Source: Strongyloides papillosus | Lineage: Eukaryota; Nematoda; Chromadorea; Rhabditida; Strongyloididae | DNA length: 64,000 bases | Reading direction: 5' to 3' | Assembly: GCA_005656395.1 (NCBI GenBank) | Contig: SRSI01000026.1 | Span: 1 to 64,000 of the forward strand | Shown: piece after piece, positions 1-11,300 of the stretch | Layout of the letters: each line of letters starts with the position of its first letter | Position numbering within the stretch: position 1 is the first letter of the stretch | Notes under the pieces: model-generated | Told to the model about the DNA's origin: nothing | Seen by the model: the letters and a program-made list of their open reading frames with translations, nothing else | The model's database searches: none | Translations under genes and position numbers: made by a program

Positions 1-556
1 TCGGTTGTTTATCAAAATTTGCCTACATTTTATGTGTATTAGTTTATCTTTCATACTAAAGATTACTGATTCTTATTTTAAACATTCCTTCATCAGTGTT
101 TTTTCATTATATAAGTATAAAAGTAAGTAAATTTTAATAATTCACTCGTTTTTTAACATTTATTAGTTTTTTAATAAAATTTGTAACTTTCTCTTCGCTA
201 ACTAAATATGAACATCATTAAGTTTTATTTTATAAAATGTAAAATTCATCTATTCTGTATAAGGAATAGTGAATTTTTCTAAAATATTTATTGGTCTTCT
301 ATGACGATTATGAATACATTTTTTTATTTATTCAAATTGATTATGTTGATATTTTTATTAATTATACATAAATTACTGCGTTTTTATAATACAAAATGAG
401 AAATTAGTTGATTTTTTATAAATATTAGTTCATTTTTTATGCATTTTTTGCAAATTTTAGTGTTTAAGATTGTTTTCCATGCAAATTTTTAATGTTCATG
501 TAAATAATATCGAAGTTCTTTAAAAAAACGGAAAAATCATTGTGAAAAAGTGCAGT
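1..556. other. AT-rich stretch without a gene
   Basis: Very AT-rich sequence with short frames broken by stops in all directions. No RNA gene, tandem repeat or conserved protein segment was recognised. Confidence 0.6.
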
Positions 557-653
557 GATAGAGGGTACTTGACTACTTCATAGCAGATCTCAAGTTCACC
601 CCACCACCTCCGAACTTGAGCCCCCCTACTCCGTAGTCAAGTACCCTACTATC
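557..653. repeat. GC-richer two-part inverted repeat (97-nt hairpin)
   Basis: The outer arms GATAG plus AGGGTACTTGACTAC (557-576) and GTAGTCAAGTACCCT plus a-CTATC (633-653) pair over 20 bp with one bulged base. Nested inside is a second perfect 9-bp stem, CTCAAGTTC (589-597) with GAACTTGAG (612-620), closed by a C-rich loop. The block is far richer in G+C than its surroundings. No known family was recognised. It could be a structured RNA, a foldback-element remnant or a cruciform-forming site. Confidence 0.85.
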
Positions 654-2025
654 TAAGCGATTGCCTCCAATCCCAGATCTTTATTAAAGAGTATATATGG
701 AAAAATAATGTTAGTTTTTATCAATTTTTACTGGTAATTACACTCTACTTGTCACAATTATTTGTATTATTGATGAAAAATTTAACAATCTATCGATACT
801 AGTATCTTTATGTTTTTATTGACAATTTTTAATGTATTTTAAAATTTCTTTCATCGGTAATCAATAGCTTCTATAATTTTTTTTGTTATTAATCAATAGT
901 TTGATCGTTTTTTCACATAAAATATAAAATTAATTCTTTTTTTTATAGATTAGTTTGTTGTTCATATTAAAATTACGAATTTTTAATTTTTTACAGTATA
1001 AATTAGTATTTTTAATAAAAAATGTTTTAAATTTTTTAGTCAATTACGCTAATCACTTTATAATATTTGTATATAATATATCTTGTATTTCTTTGTAAAT
1101 GGTAATTTTCTCTGTATTAATATTAGTTGTTTTTTCTTTGTTTAGTCCTTTATTTATTCTACAAAGTTGTTCAGAAATAAATATTCTCTTTTTTGTATGT
1201 GTTTTTCTTGTTATGTATATCTTGACATTCAAGTATATTTTGTCATTTTAATTAATAAAATCTCTGATTTCAATTATTGTTATGTTCCGATATATTACAA
1301 TACTGTTTTTTTGGTGAATAATTTTACTAATGTACTGTATCAATCGATTAATACAGTATTTTTCTAGTGCTGACTTATATATTGTTAAGTGTTAGTAATT
1401 TTACAGTGTTATTTTGTTTGTTTTTACTTATAAAATACAATATATGAGATTTGTTTGGCCTAATTGTTCATTTACTAATCAAAATTATTTATTCTATTAT
1501 CCTAAAGTCGAGTTATTTTCAATAACATCAGAGTATTTTTCTATTGATTTGTATATTACACTGGTCTATTGTAAATTTTTATATATATTTGAGTGTTTTT
1601 TTTACCATAAATAGTATTTATTTATTATGAATGTGTCGACTTATACATTATTGTATTATAAATTATTCCATCATAGCTTTTTGTTTTTCTTCTAGTCATT
1701 TTCTCAATTTGTTTTTTATTCTTCAATATTTTTTTCGTTTATATTATATTGTTTAGTATTTGTGTACTATCAATTAATGTTTGTATCAGATCTTCTAGTA
1801 CTTTTATTGTTGTATTAAAATTGTAAAAAATTACTACTGTTTATGTACTGTACTATATTGTATATGTTTGTGAGATTTTATCTATATTGAATAAAAAGTG
1901 AATATTAAAGCCGGTTTTTTTAATTTTAATGATTAATAGTAAATGTATTTAACAACATATATATTTATGATAAAAATTTTATTAATATAATAAATAGAAA
2001 TATACAAATAATTTAATATAAATTA
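654..2025. other. AT-rich stretch without a gene
   Basis: The plus strand is T-rich. Two 66-codon frames at 1167-1367 and 1414-1614 are F/Y/I-rich low-complexity translations without any motif. Nothing else is supported. Confidence 0.55.
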
Positions 2026-3132
2026 TCAAAGATAAAAATTTGACCTTAAAGGTGAGAGGTCAATACAAGTCCATACGGGGACAACTTCATCTTCCACTCG
2101 TGTAATTGTTGATTTGACAATAAATTTATAGATATTGCCAACAACAATATCACTATGTTGCTTCGGTAAAGTCATCCATTGAGCCTGAGAATGGTACCGG
2201 ACATCAATTTCATCTCCTTCCACACTGCAAATTCTGCCGTAAGTAGTGAAGTACCAGGATCTCATGTCGTATTGACCAGCCACAATATCACGACGAATGA
2301 GAAAATCCCTGGTAATAGCTCCGTCAATGCCAAAGATGTCGTACCATTCAGAGAGATTCACTGCCACTTCATCATTTCCATCATATGGTACCAGCCTTGA
2401 TGTGGCACGGAATACTAGACTATGTACTCCTTCATATTCGTTGACTTCAACATCCTTCAGAATGATGGGCTGGTATAGTAGGGCTGGGGTGAAACTGCTG
2501 CAAGACTTGCCCCAAACAGTTAACTGGACACCACAACCACTTCCATCCACTAGGGTCACAGTTAACTTGTCCTTTTCTCCATACACAGTGTTTGTTTTTT
2601 CTGGACCTTTCCTATCCACTACTACACCAACCACATCAACAGCTCTACCCACATATTGATGTATTGAAGAAAGTTTTACTGCATCAGTACTTTGAGTGGG
2701 GAGCTGGAGTACTTCATCCTCGGATTCCGTTATCACCACATTATCGTCCATCCAAATTTCGTACTCGTGGCCGGTGGTGTTGAAACGGCCATCTGCATCC
2801 TTGAACACTTTGCTGTCACCTTCCATATAGTAGGTTAATTCTACTTTTATGAAGTGGTAGAATCTGGTGACATTGCCTCCTCCACAAGTTACCATTATTT
2901 CTTTTCCTTCACTGTCCATCATGGTAAAGGTGAAGAATTTACCATGTCTTCCATCTTTAATTTCACTTTTTTTACTAACAACTCCACGAAATCTCCATCT
3001 TCTCATGTGTGGTCCAAGTGCCACTATCGGTATTAGTGGTTGTATTGGTGGCGAAGGTGCTAGTGGTGGTGTTGTTATTCTCCTTCTTCTCCTCGGTGGT
3101 TCTTCTCTCGGTTGAGCTCCTCTACGCTTCAT
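2026..3132 (-). CDS. RPA70-like single-strand DNA-binding protein
   Basis: The 368-aa product resembles the large subunit of replication protein A, the eukaryotic ssDNA-binding complex of replication and repair. After a basic, proline-rich head (residues 1-40) come two OB-fold-like segments. The first, about 44-150, has the pattern of RPA DNA-binding domain A (W.F.G.V..K..I, G.FF.F...D..G, V..FY..I..G). The second, about 160-265, matches domain B (G...DVVGVV, ...VTLVDGSG..V..TVWG). The tail (280-368) may be the start of a domain-C-like region, but no zinc-binding cysteines are seen, so the protein is shorter than RPA70 and lacks its N-terminal protein-interaction domain. A pyrimidine-rich acceptor ending TTTCAG lies 13 bases before the ATG (3146-3151, minus sense), so the message is either trans-spliced or has an upstream exon. 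The coding sequence is clearly more GC-rich than its flanks. RPA-like proteins are encoded by hosts and also by some Helitron transposons; no Helitron Rep/helicase was found here. Confidence 0.7.
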   Translation of the reverse strand: MKRRGAQPREEPPRRRRRITTPPLAPSPPIQPLIPIVALGPHMRRWRFRGVVSKKSEIKDGRHGKFFTFTMMDSEGKEIMVTCGGGNVTRFYHFIKVELTYYMEGDSKVFKDADGRFNTTGHEYEIWMDDNVVITESEDEVLQLPTQSTDAVKLSSIHQYVGRAVDVVGVVVDRKGPEKTNTVYGEKDKLTVTLVDGSGCGVQLTVWGKSCSSFTPALLYQPIILKDVEVNEYEGVHSLVFRATSRLVPYDGNDEVAVNLSEWYDIFGIDGAITRDFLIRRDIVAGQYDMRSWYFTTYGRICSVEGDEIDVRYHSQAQWMTLPKQHSDIVVGNIYKFIVKSTITRVEDEVVPVWTCIDLSPLRSNFYL

Positions 3133-3145
3133 AGGAATTGGTCGT

Positions 3146-3151
3146 CTGAAA
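3146..3151 (-). promoter_or_regulatory. Splice acceptor upstream of the RPA-like gene
   Basis: Read on the minus strand, a run of T then AATTTCAG directly precedes the short leader and ATG. This fits a cis-intron 3' end or a trans-splice acceptor. No matching donor could be chosen with confidence. Confidence 0.5.
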
Positions 3152-3559
3152 TTAAAAAAAAATTAGCAACATTTTCATATAAAAATTGTTAAAAAATGCT
3201 CGCGGTAAACAATAAAAATACGCTAAATTTTTAGTCAAATACACGGAAAATAATAGAATACATGAAAATATTAGTAAAAACACGAGCAGGAATACTAGTA
3301 GAAATATTAGTAGAATAACACCAGGAATATTAGTATGATTATAGCTGAATATTAGATAATAATATTAGAAAAATACTAGAAATGGAAAATAGTAGTTAAA
3401 TAATGTTAGAATTAGGAGATTATTAGAAATAATAGTAGTGGAATACCATGGGAACAAAAAATGTAAATGAATTTAAGTGATAAATTGTATGGTATATATA
3501 GTAACATTTTCAGGCCCGAGGGGATTTTTTGATGGCTATAGTGCCATAAGGAATTTTAA
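3152..3559. other. AT-rich upstream region with AATATTAG repeats
   Basis: The words AATATTAG and ATATTAGTA recur between about 3260 and 3430 without a fixed period. No exon of the neighbouring gene could be assigned here. Confidence 0.4.
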
Positions 3560-3805
3560 TTTTGATAATTAATTTGATTTTTTTTGTTTTTAATTACGAT
3601 TTTTTATACTTGCTAATTACAATTTTTAATAATTAATATTATTTTTTTACTTGTTAATTACAATTTTTTATACTTGCTAATTACAATTTTTGATAATTAA
3701 GTTTTATTTTTTCACTTGTCAATTGCGATTTTTTATAATTGCTAATTACAATTTTTGATAATTAGCTAATTACAATTTTTTATAATAGATTACAATTTTT
3801 GTTGT
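3560..3805. repeat. Degenerate tandem repeat with core TAATTACAATTTTT
   Basis: The phrase (C)TAATTACAATTTTT(TATAA or GATAA) recurs about eight times with variable spacing, immediately before the larger array that follows. Confidence 0.65.
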
Positions 3806-3809
3806 TTAA

Positions 3810-4890
3810 TATATGCCGGATCAAATTATTGGGACATCCTAGGTATTTGTGAGATTTGTTTTTGTAGTTACCAGTTGGATTAAATTATTGTCCATCGCCG
3901 GTATATTGTGGGGATTTAAAATTTTTTGTACAGTTACCGGTCGGATTAAATTATTGAGACATCTGATGTATATTGTGTGGATTTGAAATTTTTTGTACAG
4001 TTACAGATCGAATTAAACCTATTGTTGCATCTGATGTATATTGTGTGGATTTGAAATTTCTTGTAAATTTACCTGTTCCATTCAATTATTGGGGCATCCT
4101 AGGTATTTGTGAGATTTGTTTTTGTACAGTTTCCAGTTCCATTCAATTATTGTCCATCACCGGTATATTGTGATAATTTGAAATTTTTTGTGCAGTTTTC
4201 AGTTCCATTCAATTATTGAGGCATCTGATGTATATTGTGAGAATTTGTGTTTTTTGTACGGTTACCAGTTGGATAAAATTATTGTCTATCACCAGAACAT
4301 GTATATTTGACTTTTTGGTTCAATTGTTGGATGGAATTACTAGAGCATCTGATGTACATTGTGGAAATTTGGGTTTTTTGTGCAGTTACAGGTCGGATGA
4401 AATTATTGGGTGCAATCTGATGTTTATTGCAGATTTGGGATTTTTTTGTACAGTTATAGGGGTCGAATGGAATTATTTTTGCATCTGATGTGTATATTGC
4501 AAATTACAGTTTTTGTGCAGTTACAGGGGAAGATTAAATTTATTGTTGTATCTGATGTTTATTACTGTGATTTAAAGTTTTTTTGTATTTTTACCTGTTC
4601 CATTCAATTATTGTGTGATGTTTATTGCAGATTTCTGTCCTATTTCAACTACTGTTACATCTGATGTTTTTAATTAGAATTTTGACATTTTGCACAGTTG
4701 GTTGTTAGATAGAATTATTGTTGGATGTAATGTTTGTTGCAGATTTTTGAGTAGAACTATTGTTGTATCTGATATGTATTGGATATTTGTTGTAGTTGTT
4801 TATTTGTTGGATGTAATTATGGTTGTACTTGATATTTGTTGGGTAGAATTATTGTTGAATGTGGTGTGTATTGGATATTTGTTTTAGTTG
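3810..4890. repeat. Tandem array of a ~68-bp unit, about 15 degenerate copies
   Basis: Recurring blocks read roughly (C)AGTTACCRGTYSGATT, AAATTATTG, a CATC word, TGATGTATATTGTG, ATTTG, then a T-run and GTA. Copy starts are visible near 3865, 3922, 3997, 4067, 4127, 4193, 4258, 4381, 4450, 4517, 4588 and 4695. Copies differ by substitutions and small indels, so the array is old. Open frames across it follow from the repeat and are not genes. Confidence 0.8.
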
Positions 4891-5848
4891 TTAACTGTTA
4901 GATGAGTTATTCATTGAGGGCAGAATTAGTAAGTTATGTATTTTTATTGTGTGTGATTGATTAATTGTATTGTGAGTTTTGTTTAAGACTTATTAATCGT
5001 TACCTTTTGTTGTTCTCTGTTGTAAATGTGTGATTTGTTGTTCTTTTTTTTGTTTTTTCTTATTTGTTGTTTTTTACATTTAATGTGGCTTTAATTTACC
5101 TTTTATTTTGGTTATTTCTCGATGACTGGATCTAATTTCTTGTCAATTGAGGAAAGTCTATATGTGGTTATTATGATATTATGGTAAATGTTTATTTTTG
5201 TTAAATTATAATACTGTTATATATTATTTATGTATTATTGTATTATATACAGTAACATTATAATAGTTATGTATATTATTGTAGTGTATCGCTAATATGT
5301 AGTATTATTGTATATATTATTGATTAATATAATATTGTTATAGTTACATTAATATTAGTGAAGATATTGATTATTAGTGTATTATTATTGTTATTATTAT
5401 ATAGTGTATATTAATTGCATAGATTATTATTATATCGTTTGTTATTAATATTGTCAGTTATATTGAATGTATTTGTTATTATACATATTATTTATATAGT
5501 TATTATTATTTTACTGTATATATTTTATGAGAGTTCACTTGACTATTTTATTTTGGTTAATTTTCGATGACTTTATATCTGATTCCCATATGGATCTTAT
5601 ATTCGCTGCGCTACCAACCACAGATTTTTAGATAGTTTTAAGAGTTTGTATATAATGTTATATTCTACACATTAATTTTTATTAAATGTCAAAAAATCAT
5701 GGTATTATCCTATCAGACGGATACTCTAGACAGTACTATATATCGAAATGTTACATATACTACGTACTGCCGTCATCATACCATGAATTGGTTTTTTATG
5801 CATTTCATTTAGTGTTAGTCATCTCTCGTGTTATTTAGTGGCAATAAA
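4891..5848. other. TTA-rich low-complexity region
   Basis: Mostly TATTATTG-like simple sequence. A TCGATGACT word followed by a GCGCTACCA-type word near 5559-5616 is echoed at about 5118, 7102 and 8052-8107, suggesting old dispersed copies. No gene. Confidence 0.45.
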
Positions 5849-6353
5849 GATGCACGCACATGACACCTCATACCACAGTATGGCCAGTACCGGGTAATTG
5901 CTGTCTAGGGGCATCGAACATTTGAAGATGCACGCACATGACACCTCATACCGCAGTATGGCCAGTACTGTGGTAATTGCTGCCTAGGGTACACCTTGAT
6001 GCACGCACATGACACCTCATACCACGGTATGGCCAGTACCGGGTAATTGCTGTCTAGGGGCATCAATCGTTTTATCTCGTATTATTATTATATCGTCATT
6101 TCGTGTTATATTATATCGTTGTCTCGTGTTTGTTAATCGTAATCTCGTGTTATATATTATATCGTCTCTCGTGTTAATTTATATCGTACTCTCGTGTTAT
6201 ATTTACTCGTAGTGAGATGTACGCACATGACACCTCATACCTCAGCATGCCCGGTACTGAAGTAATTGCTGCCTAGGGTACATCTCGTGCACGCGCATGA
6301 CACCTCATACCACAGCACAGCTTGTACTGGGTAATTGCTGCCTAGGGGCACCG
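5849..6353. repeat. Five-copy ~70-nt unit with conserved foldable stems
   Basis: Copies lie at 5849-5915, 5925-5997, 5998-6064, 6214-6286 and 6287-6353. All share GCACATGACACCTCATACC (G or C after the first GCAC) and GTAATTGCTG then CCTAGGG or CTAGGGG. In each copy a central arm starting TACC pairs with a later arm ending G(G)TA or AGTA. In copy 2 this is a 10-bp stem, TACCGCAGTA with TACTGTGGTA. The copy ends also pair: GATGC/GCATC in copies 1 and 3, GAGATGTAC/GTACATCTC in copy 4. Paired positions change together between copies, as expected of a structured RNA or an active hairpin element. It is not a tRNA, snRNA or ribozyme that I recognise. Confidence 0.75.
6065..6213. repeat. Spacer of ATATCGT..CTCGTGTTA short tandem repeats
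   Basis: Between the third and fourth copies of the ~70-nt unit, a phrase close to ATCGTNNTCTCGTGTTATAT repeats about six times with a ~25-30 nt period. Confidence 0.65.
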
Positions 6354-6363
6354 AAACCTGACA

Positions 6364-6400
6364 GCTCAGAGGGTAGACGGGCAATCTACCAACTGAGCCA
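6364..6400 (-). other. tRNA-like hairpin with a perfect A-box
   Basis: On the minus strand 6400-6385 reads TGGCTCAGTTGGTAGA, an exact fit to the Pol III A-box / tRNA D-arm consensus. GCTCAG...GGTAGA pairs with TCTACC...CTGAGC around the loop CGGGCAA. No complete cloverleaf or good B-box follows, so this is a tRNA fragment or the head of a tRNA-derived element. On that strand it lies directly upstream of the five-copy array. Confidence 0.55.
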
Positions 6401-6419
6401 CCGAAGCTCAAAATCAATT

Positions 6420-7033
6420 GCTTTTTACAAAGTTATATACTAATATTTTATTGGGAGTAAAGTACATGTTACTGTTGGTAATGGTTATTATCGGTATTTG
6501 TGTGTGTTTGCATGTTACTACTGTATGTACCACCATGTTTCAGCTGTATATTTGGTAGTTAATTGTTGTATATTGTTCTTTTACGTCGTTATTGTTGTTA
6601 ATGTATTGTGCTACAATGTTTTAGCCTCATGTATATTATTTCCAGTTATATTAGCGCTATACAATTATGTTACTGTTATGTAATATGTTATTACTATGGT
6701 ATGTACTACTATATTGAAGCATCATATAGTCATTATATAATTGTATTGCTTCTTTATATTATTTAGTTATTATTGTGTATTATAGTGTTAATGTACTGTG
6801 CTACAATGTTTTAGCATCATATATACCATTGTAGATTATATTACTCTTATATGTTGCATGCGTTATATTATTCTTACGTATTATTTATTACTGTTGTGTA
6901 TATTACTACTGTATTATTCTTATATATTATTATATTACTGTTGTATATTATTGTTGTATTGTTCTTATATATTATTATATTACTGTTGTATATTGTTATT
7001 GTACTGTTCTTATATATTATTATGTTAGTGTAG
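6420..7033. repeat. TTA-rich minisatellite
   Basis: From about 6860 the phrase ATATTATTATATTACTGTTGTATATT and its variants are repeated in tandem with a ~50-60 bp period. Upstream, a block AATGTAYTGTGCTACAATGTTTTAG occurs at about 6600 and 6789. Open frames here are I/L/Y-rich translations of the repeat. Confidence 0.6.
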
Positions 7034-7119
7034 TGTTGTATATTACATTATTCTTATATGTGTTATATCATTCTTATACATTATCATGTATGAGGTGTTT
7101 TTTGATGCGCTACCATATT

Positions 7120-7515
7120 AGTTGTTGTATTAATGTATTGTAGTAGGATATTTAAGGATCACATGGTTAATATACGATTATACTACTCTTAAATATTATA
7201 TTATTGTCATATATATGTTACTCTTATGTATTGCATTACTCTTCTATATTATACTGTTAATGTATTGTACTACCATATTTAAACGTCATATAATTAATAT
7301 AGGATTATAGTACTCTTATATGTTATGTATATTATTAATGTAATGTACTACGATATTTAAGGATCACATAGTTAATATAAGATTGTATTATTGCTATATA
7401 TTATATTATCGTTTTATATTGCATTATTGTTATGTATATGTAACTCTTATGTATTATGCTTTTAATGTACTGTACTACGATATTTAAGGGTCATATAGTT
7501 AATTTAGGGTTATTA
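7120..7515. repeat. Degenerate tandem repeat with GTACTACGATATTTAAGG core
   Basis: The block AATGTAYTGTACTACGATATTTAAGG.TCA.ATAGTTAATATA recurs near 7130, 7260, 7338 and 7465 at spacings of about 80-130 bp. Related blocks lie at about 6600 and 6789. Confidence 0.65.
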
Positions 7516-8330
7516 TTGTGTATCAGACTTCTGTCTTCTGTAGTCATTGTGTCATTTTGTTTCGCTAATTTTTGAAAGTAATTATATAAAAATTTTTGGT
7601 ATTATGTATCAGACTCGAGCTATGCAGTGATTCTCATCTTATTCTTCCTTCATTTTTCTTTCTTTCATTATTCTTTTCATTCTTTCCACATGTTCATCTT
7701 CATTTTCATTATCATTTTTTTTATCATCTTCATTTTCATTGTCATTTTTCTTTCTTTTTTCTTTCTTTTCACAGTTATTTTTCATCATTATCTTCCATCT
7801 TCTAGTATTATGTATCAGACTTGAGCTATGCAATGTTCCACTCATCTTTCGTCTACCTCTAGATGATTTTCCGATCACTTCGTGATCGAAAAACATTTCC
7901 TGTCAGTTTTGTGTATTAATTATAATTTTGTCTTTTTTTTTTTATTATTTTATAAAAATGTATGTATAATTAAAATGTTTATATAAATAAATATGTATAT
8001 ATTAATATTATTAATTGTGTATTATATTCTTTTTATTGTATTGTCTTGTATTGTCATTCTCGATGACTAATTATATATCTGTATGTAGTTTTTTTTGATG
8101 CGCCACTATTTGAAGGAAAAGGTTGTCACAGGAGTGAGAGAGTTTATATTTGGTGAGGTGTTGTATCAGACTTCTGTTATTATGTATCAAACTTGAGCGA
8201 TTCATTGTTGTTTTCCCTTGTTTCTACCTTTAAATAATTTTTCAATTACTTACATAATCGAATAACATCTCTTTAAAATTTGATTCATCTCATCTATGGA
8301 AAATTTGGCAGTTCATTCATCTCATATATC
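7516..8330. other. Repeat-derived region with GTATCAGACTTGAGCTATGCA words
   Basis: The word lies at about 7604 and 7810, and as GTATCAAACTTGAGCGATTCA near 8182. The ~100 bp after 7810 and after 8182 are diverged copies of one another (a CTACCT...GATTTTC..TCACTT..TGATCGAAAAACAT-type phrase). A pyrimidine-rich tract (7635-7800) creates a spurious K/E/N-rich frame on the minus strand. No gene is supported. Confidence 0.45.
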
Positions 8331-11300
8331 AAAATATTTATTCAATAAAAATGTGTATATTAATAAAAAATTCTTTATGTCACACTTTTTAAACTTAATT
8401 CTCCATGACTTTATACCAGTTTTCAACAGTGTGGTATTCTTGTAGTACATTCTTTTCAGAAGACAAAGCTTTTTTTTATTACACTGTGTCAGATTTCTGA
8501 GAACATTCTTTAAGGTTTCATCGGTATTCGTTTTTCTTTCTCTCAAATGTCATTTTCTTTGAAATTCAGTTTCACAAAACTTTTTTAATTCTTCATTTTC
8601 GATGGCTAAAATTATTTTAGAGCTCTGGCGATTTCTATATTCTTATCGAGGTGAATAACTAGTACAGTAAGGCATTAAAAATGGTAAAAAATATATTAAA
8701 AATTAGCTGTGATTAAAAAAACTAATTAATATGAAAATTTGTTTCTATCTCAAAATTTGTAAAAAAGTTAGTCTTCCATAGAAAAATGCATTATGTAACA
8801 TCTTTATCACTTTAAAAAATGTCAAAATATCAATAATAACATCATAATTGCACTGTATCTAATTCCGACTATAAAAATTTTTTTTCAAAGTCTGTAAAAA
8901 TGTCATAGACATGATTTTTCGATCATTTATAGTAATCAAAAGACATCTATTGCAAGTTATTATTAAAATTGTTTTATTAAAAGAAATTCTCAAAAATAAT
9001 TTTTCTTAATTTCAAGTTTGTTGATGGTCTAATTAAAACAATACATTCGTAGTAAATGTAAATCTTAAGTAGAAAATGAAAAATGTGTAAAAACTAAAGA
9101 AAATTTAATTTTAAAGTTCAAAAAATAAAGAAAAATTAAATAAAAAACAGTATGAAAAATTTTCTAAAACTACTCAAAAAATTCAATACATATATCTAAA
9201 AAGTCTGTTTACCGGTCAAAACACACTTCTATTATTAACTAAAAGTCCTAACTTTCTATAAAAGTTTTTTATCATACTGTATGATACTTGGTAAATCAAT
9301 TGAAAAAAGTTGGTCAAAATTCTTCAACATAGTCAAAATTACTAGTTAATCAGTAATTTTTCATTGATTAACTGCTTCTTTATTTATCTTCAACTATCGG
9401 CCTCTGTTATTTTGTATCAAACATAAGAATTGAGTGTAAAATTGTCAGGAAGATCAAAATACAAAGCTAAAAGTTATGTTATAATTGATCGGCAACACAG
9501 GTTATTTTTTCAACATTTGTTTCAAGTTATAAAAGCTTAGCTGTATCACGTTTCATCTTATCTAAAATTTAATAAAATTCTTCAATACGGTCTAAATTAT
9601 CAGTTACTCATTGTGCTTATCAATGATTAATTGCTTTTTGTATTGTCAGACACCTTATCTGATTTTCTCTTTCATTTTATTCATTACTAATGTCGGATCA
9701 GAGGTATCAAATTCTGTCATGCTGTAATAGATCTGAGTGTTAAATCTATCAAAATGTAATAATTCACGTGTAAAAAAAAAGTAAATATTATTTTAAATAC
9801 AATATTTTCACTTAAAATTGTATTTATCATCATTCAATCATTGCAAATTTCTTTGAAAGTTACAAAGTTGAATAATGTTACATGATTTATCAGATGCCAA
9901 GTAACGCATTTGTTAAAAAAAATGTAAAAACTTTTTTTTATTCAAAATATAAAAGATAATTGTGTGAATTATCAAATGATTTATATTTATTAATAAAAAT
10001 TTTACTCAATTCTACTATGAAAATTTACTTTCACTCAACTTCTTTTATATCATTAATTTTCAATGACTCCAAACATTTTTACTTCGTTAATCTCAACCCG
10101 TTTTCCCTCAATTTGAAAAAAATACATATATTGACTATTTAACCATAAAAATTAATTGTGCTTGAATTTACTTTTACAAAAAATTTCTAAAAAACAAAAT
10201 TATACAAAGAAGTAATGGTTTTAATAATTATTTGACCACTTATGAATCTAAAGCTTCATAAATTTAAATTTCCTTCTAAATTAAAAAAAAGAAAACATCC
10301 ATTAACTGTTAGATGAAAAGAAATGGTCAAGTTTTCTATTGAGTTGTGTATGTATAAAAATTGATTTTGCTGAAAAAATAAATAACTTAGTAAAAAAAGT
10401 TACTTAAATTGGCATAATTCATTTTTGTTGTTGATCTATAAACTTTGTTGTACTCTCATTTTTTAAGATAGACAGAGATCAATGTAAAGGATACTATCTT
10501 GTTTGTTTTAGTGAAATTATCAAAAAATTATAGATTTTTTTCTTTTAAATTAATTTGTCTAAATAATTACAACTTTTTGATAAATTACGTGACTAATTAT
10601 AATTCAATTTCAATATCATTTAGCTTTCATGCTACACTGTAATTGTATCTTTCTAATGATATATAAAGCATTTTATTTCGTAAAATTTTAAAAGAGTAAA
10701 CGCAGTAGCGAAACTGAGTAAAAATATTTGAAAAAATTCTTTACAAATAATTCGTCTAATTTTGGAAACAAAAAACTGGAACTAATCTAGTCTTCTAAGT
10801 TAGAAAAATCGCGTCTTTTAACAAAATACTTATAAAAATCAATAGAATTTGAAAAAGGTTATGATAGAAACAAAATTTTCTTATTAGTGATATATTTTTT
10901 ATTATGAAATTTACCTTATGCTCACACTCTTAAAGATTCAAGCCGAATAAATTTTTAACACATACTTTTATGGTTGTTCTTTTTATTAATAAGATAAAAA
11001 TTTGAGAAGATAGTAAAATTTTTATTGTATATAAAATGTCTAATTGACTTACAAAACAGGTTTTTTATAAGAAAAAAACATCTTTTATTATTTAACTATA
11101 ATTTTTATAGATTTGTCGATATTTTTCACTCTGTCTCTGAATTAATTTTTTTTATTAAAAATAATTATTCTATTATTAAAGTGTTCATTGATGTTTATTT
11201 TTATTTAGTCTCAGTCTTCCTTTATTTTCGGTGACATTTCAGTGACCGAAATTGAAGTGGAGGTTTAGGTTATAGTAGCGCAAAAAAATAAATGCACTGC

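Noticed and set aside
1167..1614. Two 66-codon plus-strand frames
   Set aside because: F/Y/I-rich translation of T-rich DNA, no motif, no splice or promoter support.
2179..3115. Several plus-strand frames opposite the RPA-like gene
   Set aside because: They are antisense by-products of a clearly coding minus-strand frame.
3973..4887. Chain of overlapping frames with Cys/Phe/Val-rich products
   Set aside because: They follow the ~68-bp tandem repeat; similarity between them is repeat periodicity, not protein conservation.
5849..6353. CRISPR-like array of five repeats
   Set aside because: Eukaryotic context, copies are unequal and partly contiguous, and the spacers are themselves repeats; no cas genes.
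7639..7896. 85-codon minus frame rich in K, E, N and D
   Set aside because: Comes from a pyrimidine-rich low-complexity tract; no upstream or downstream gene structure.
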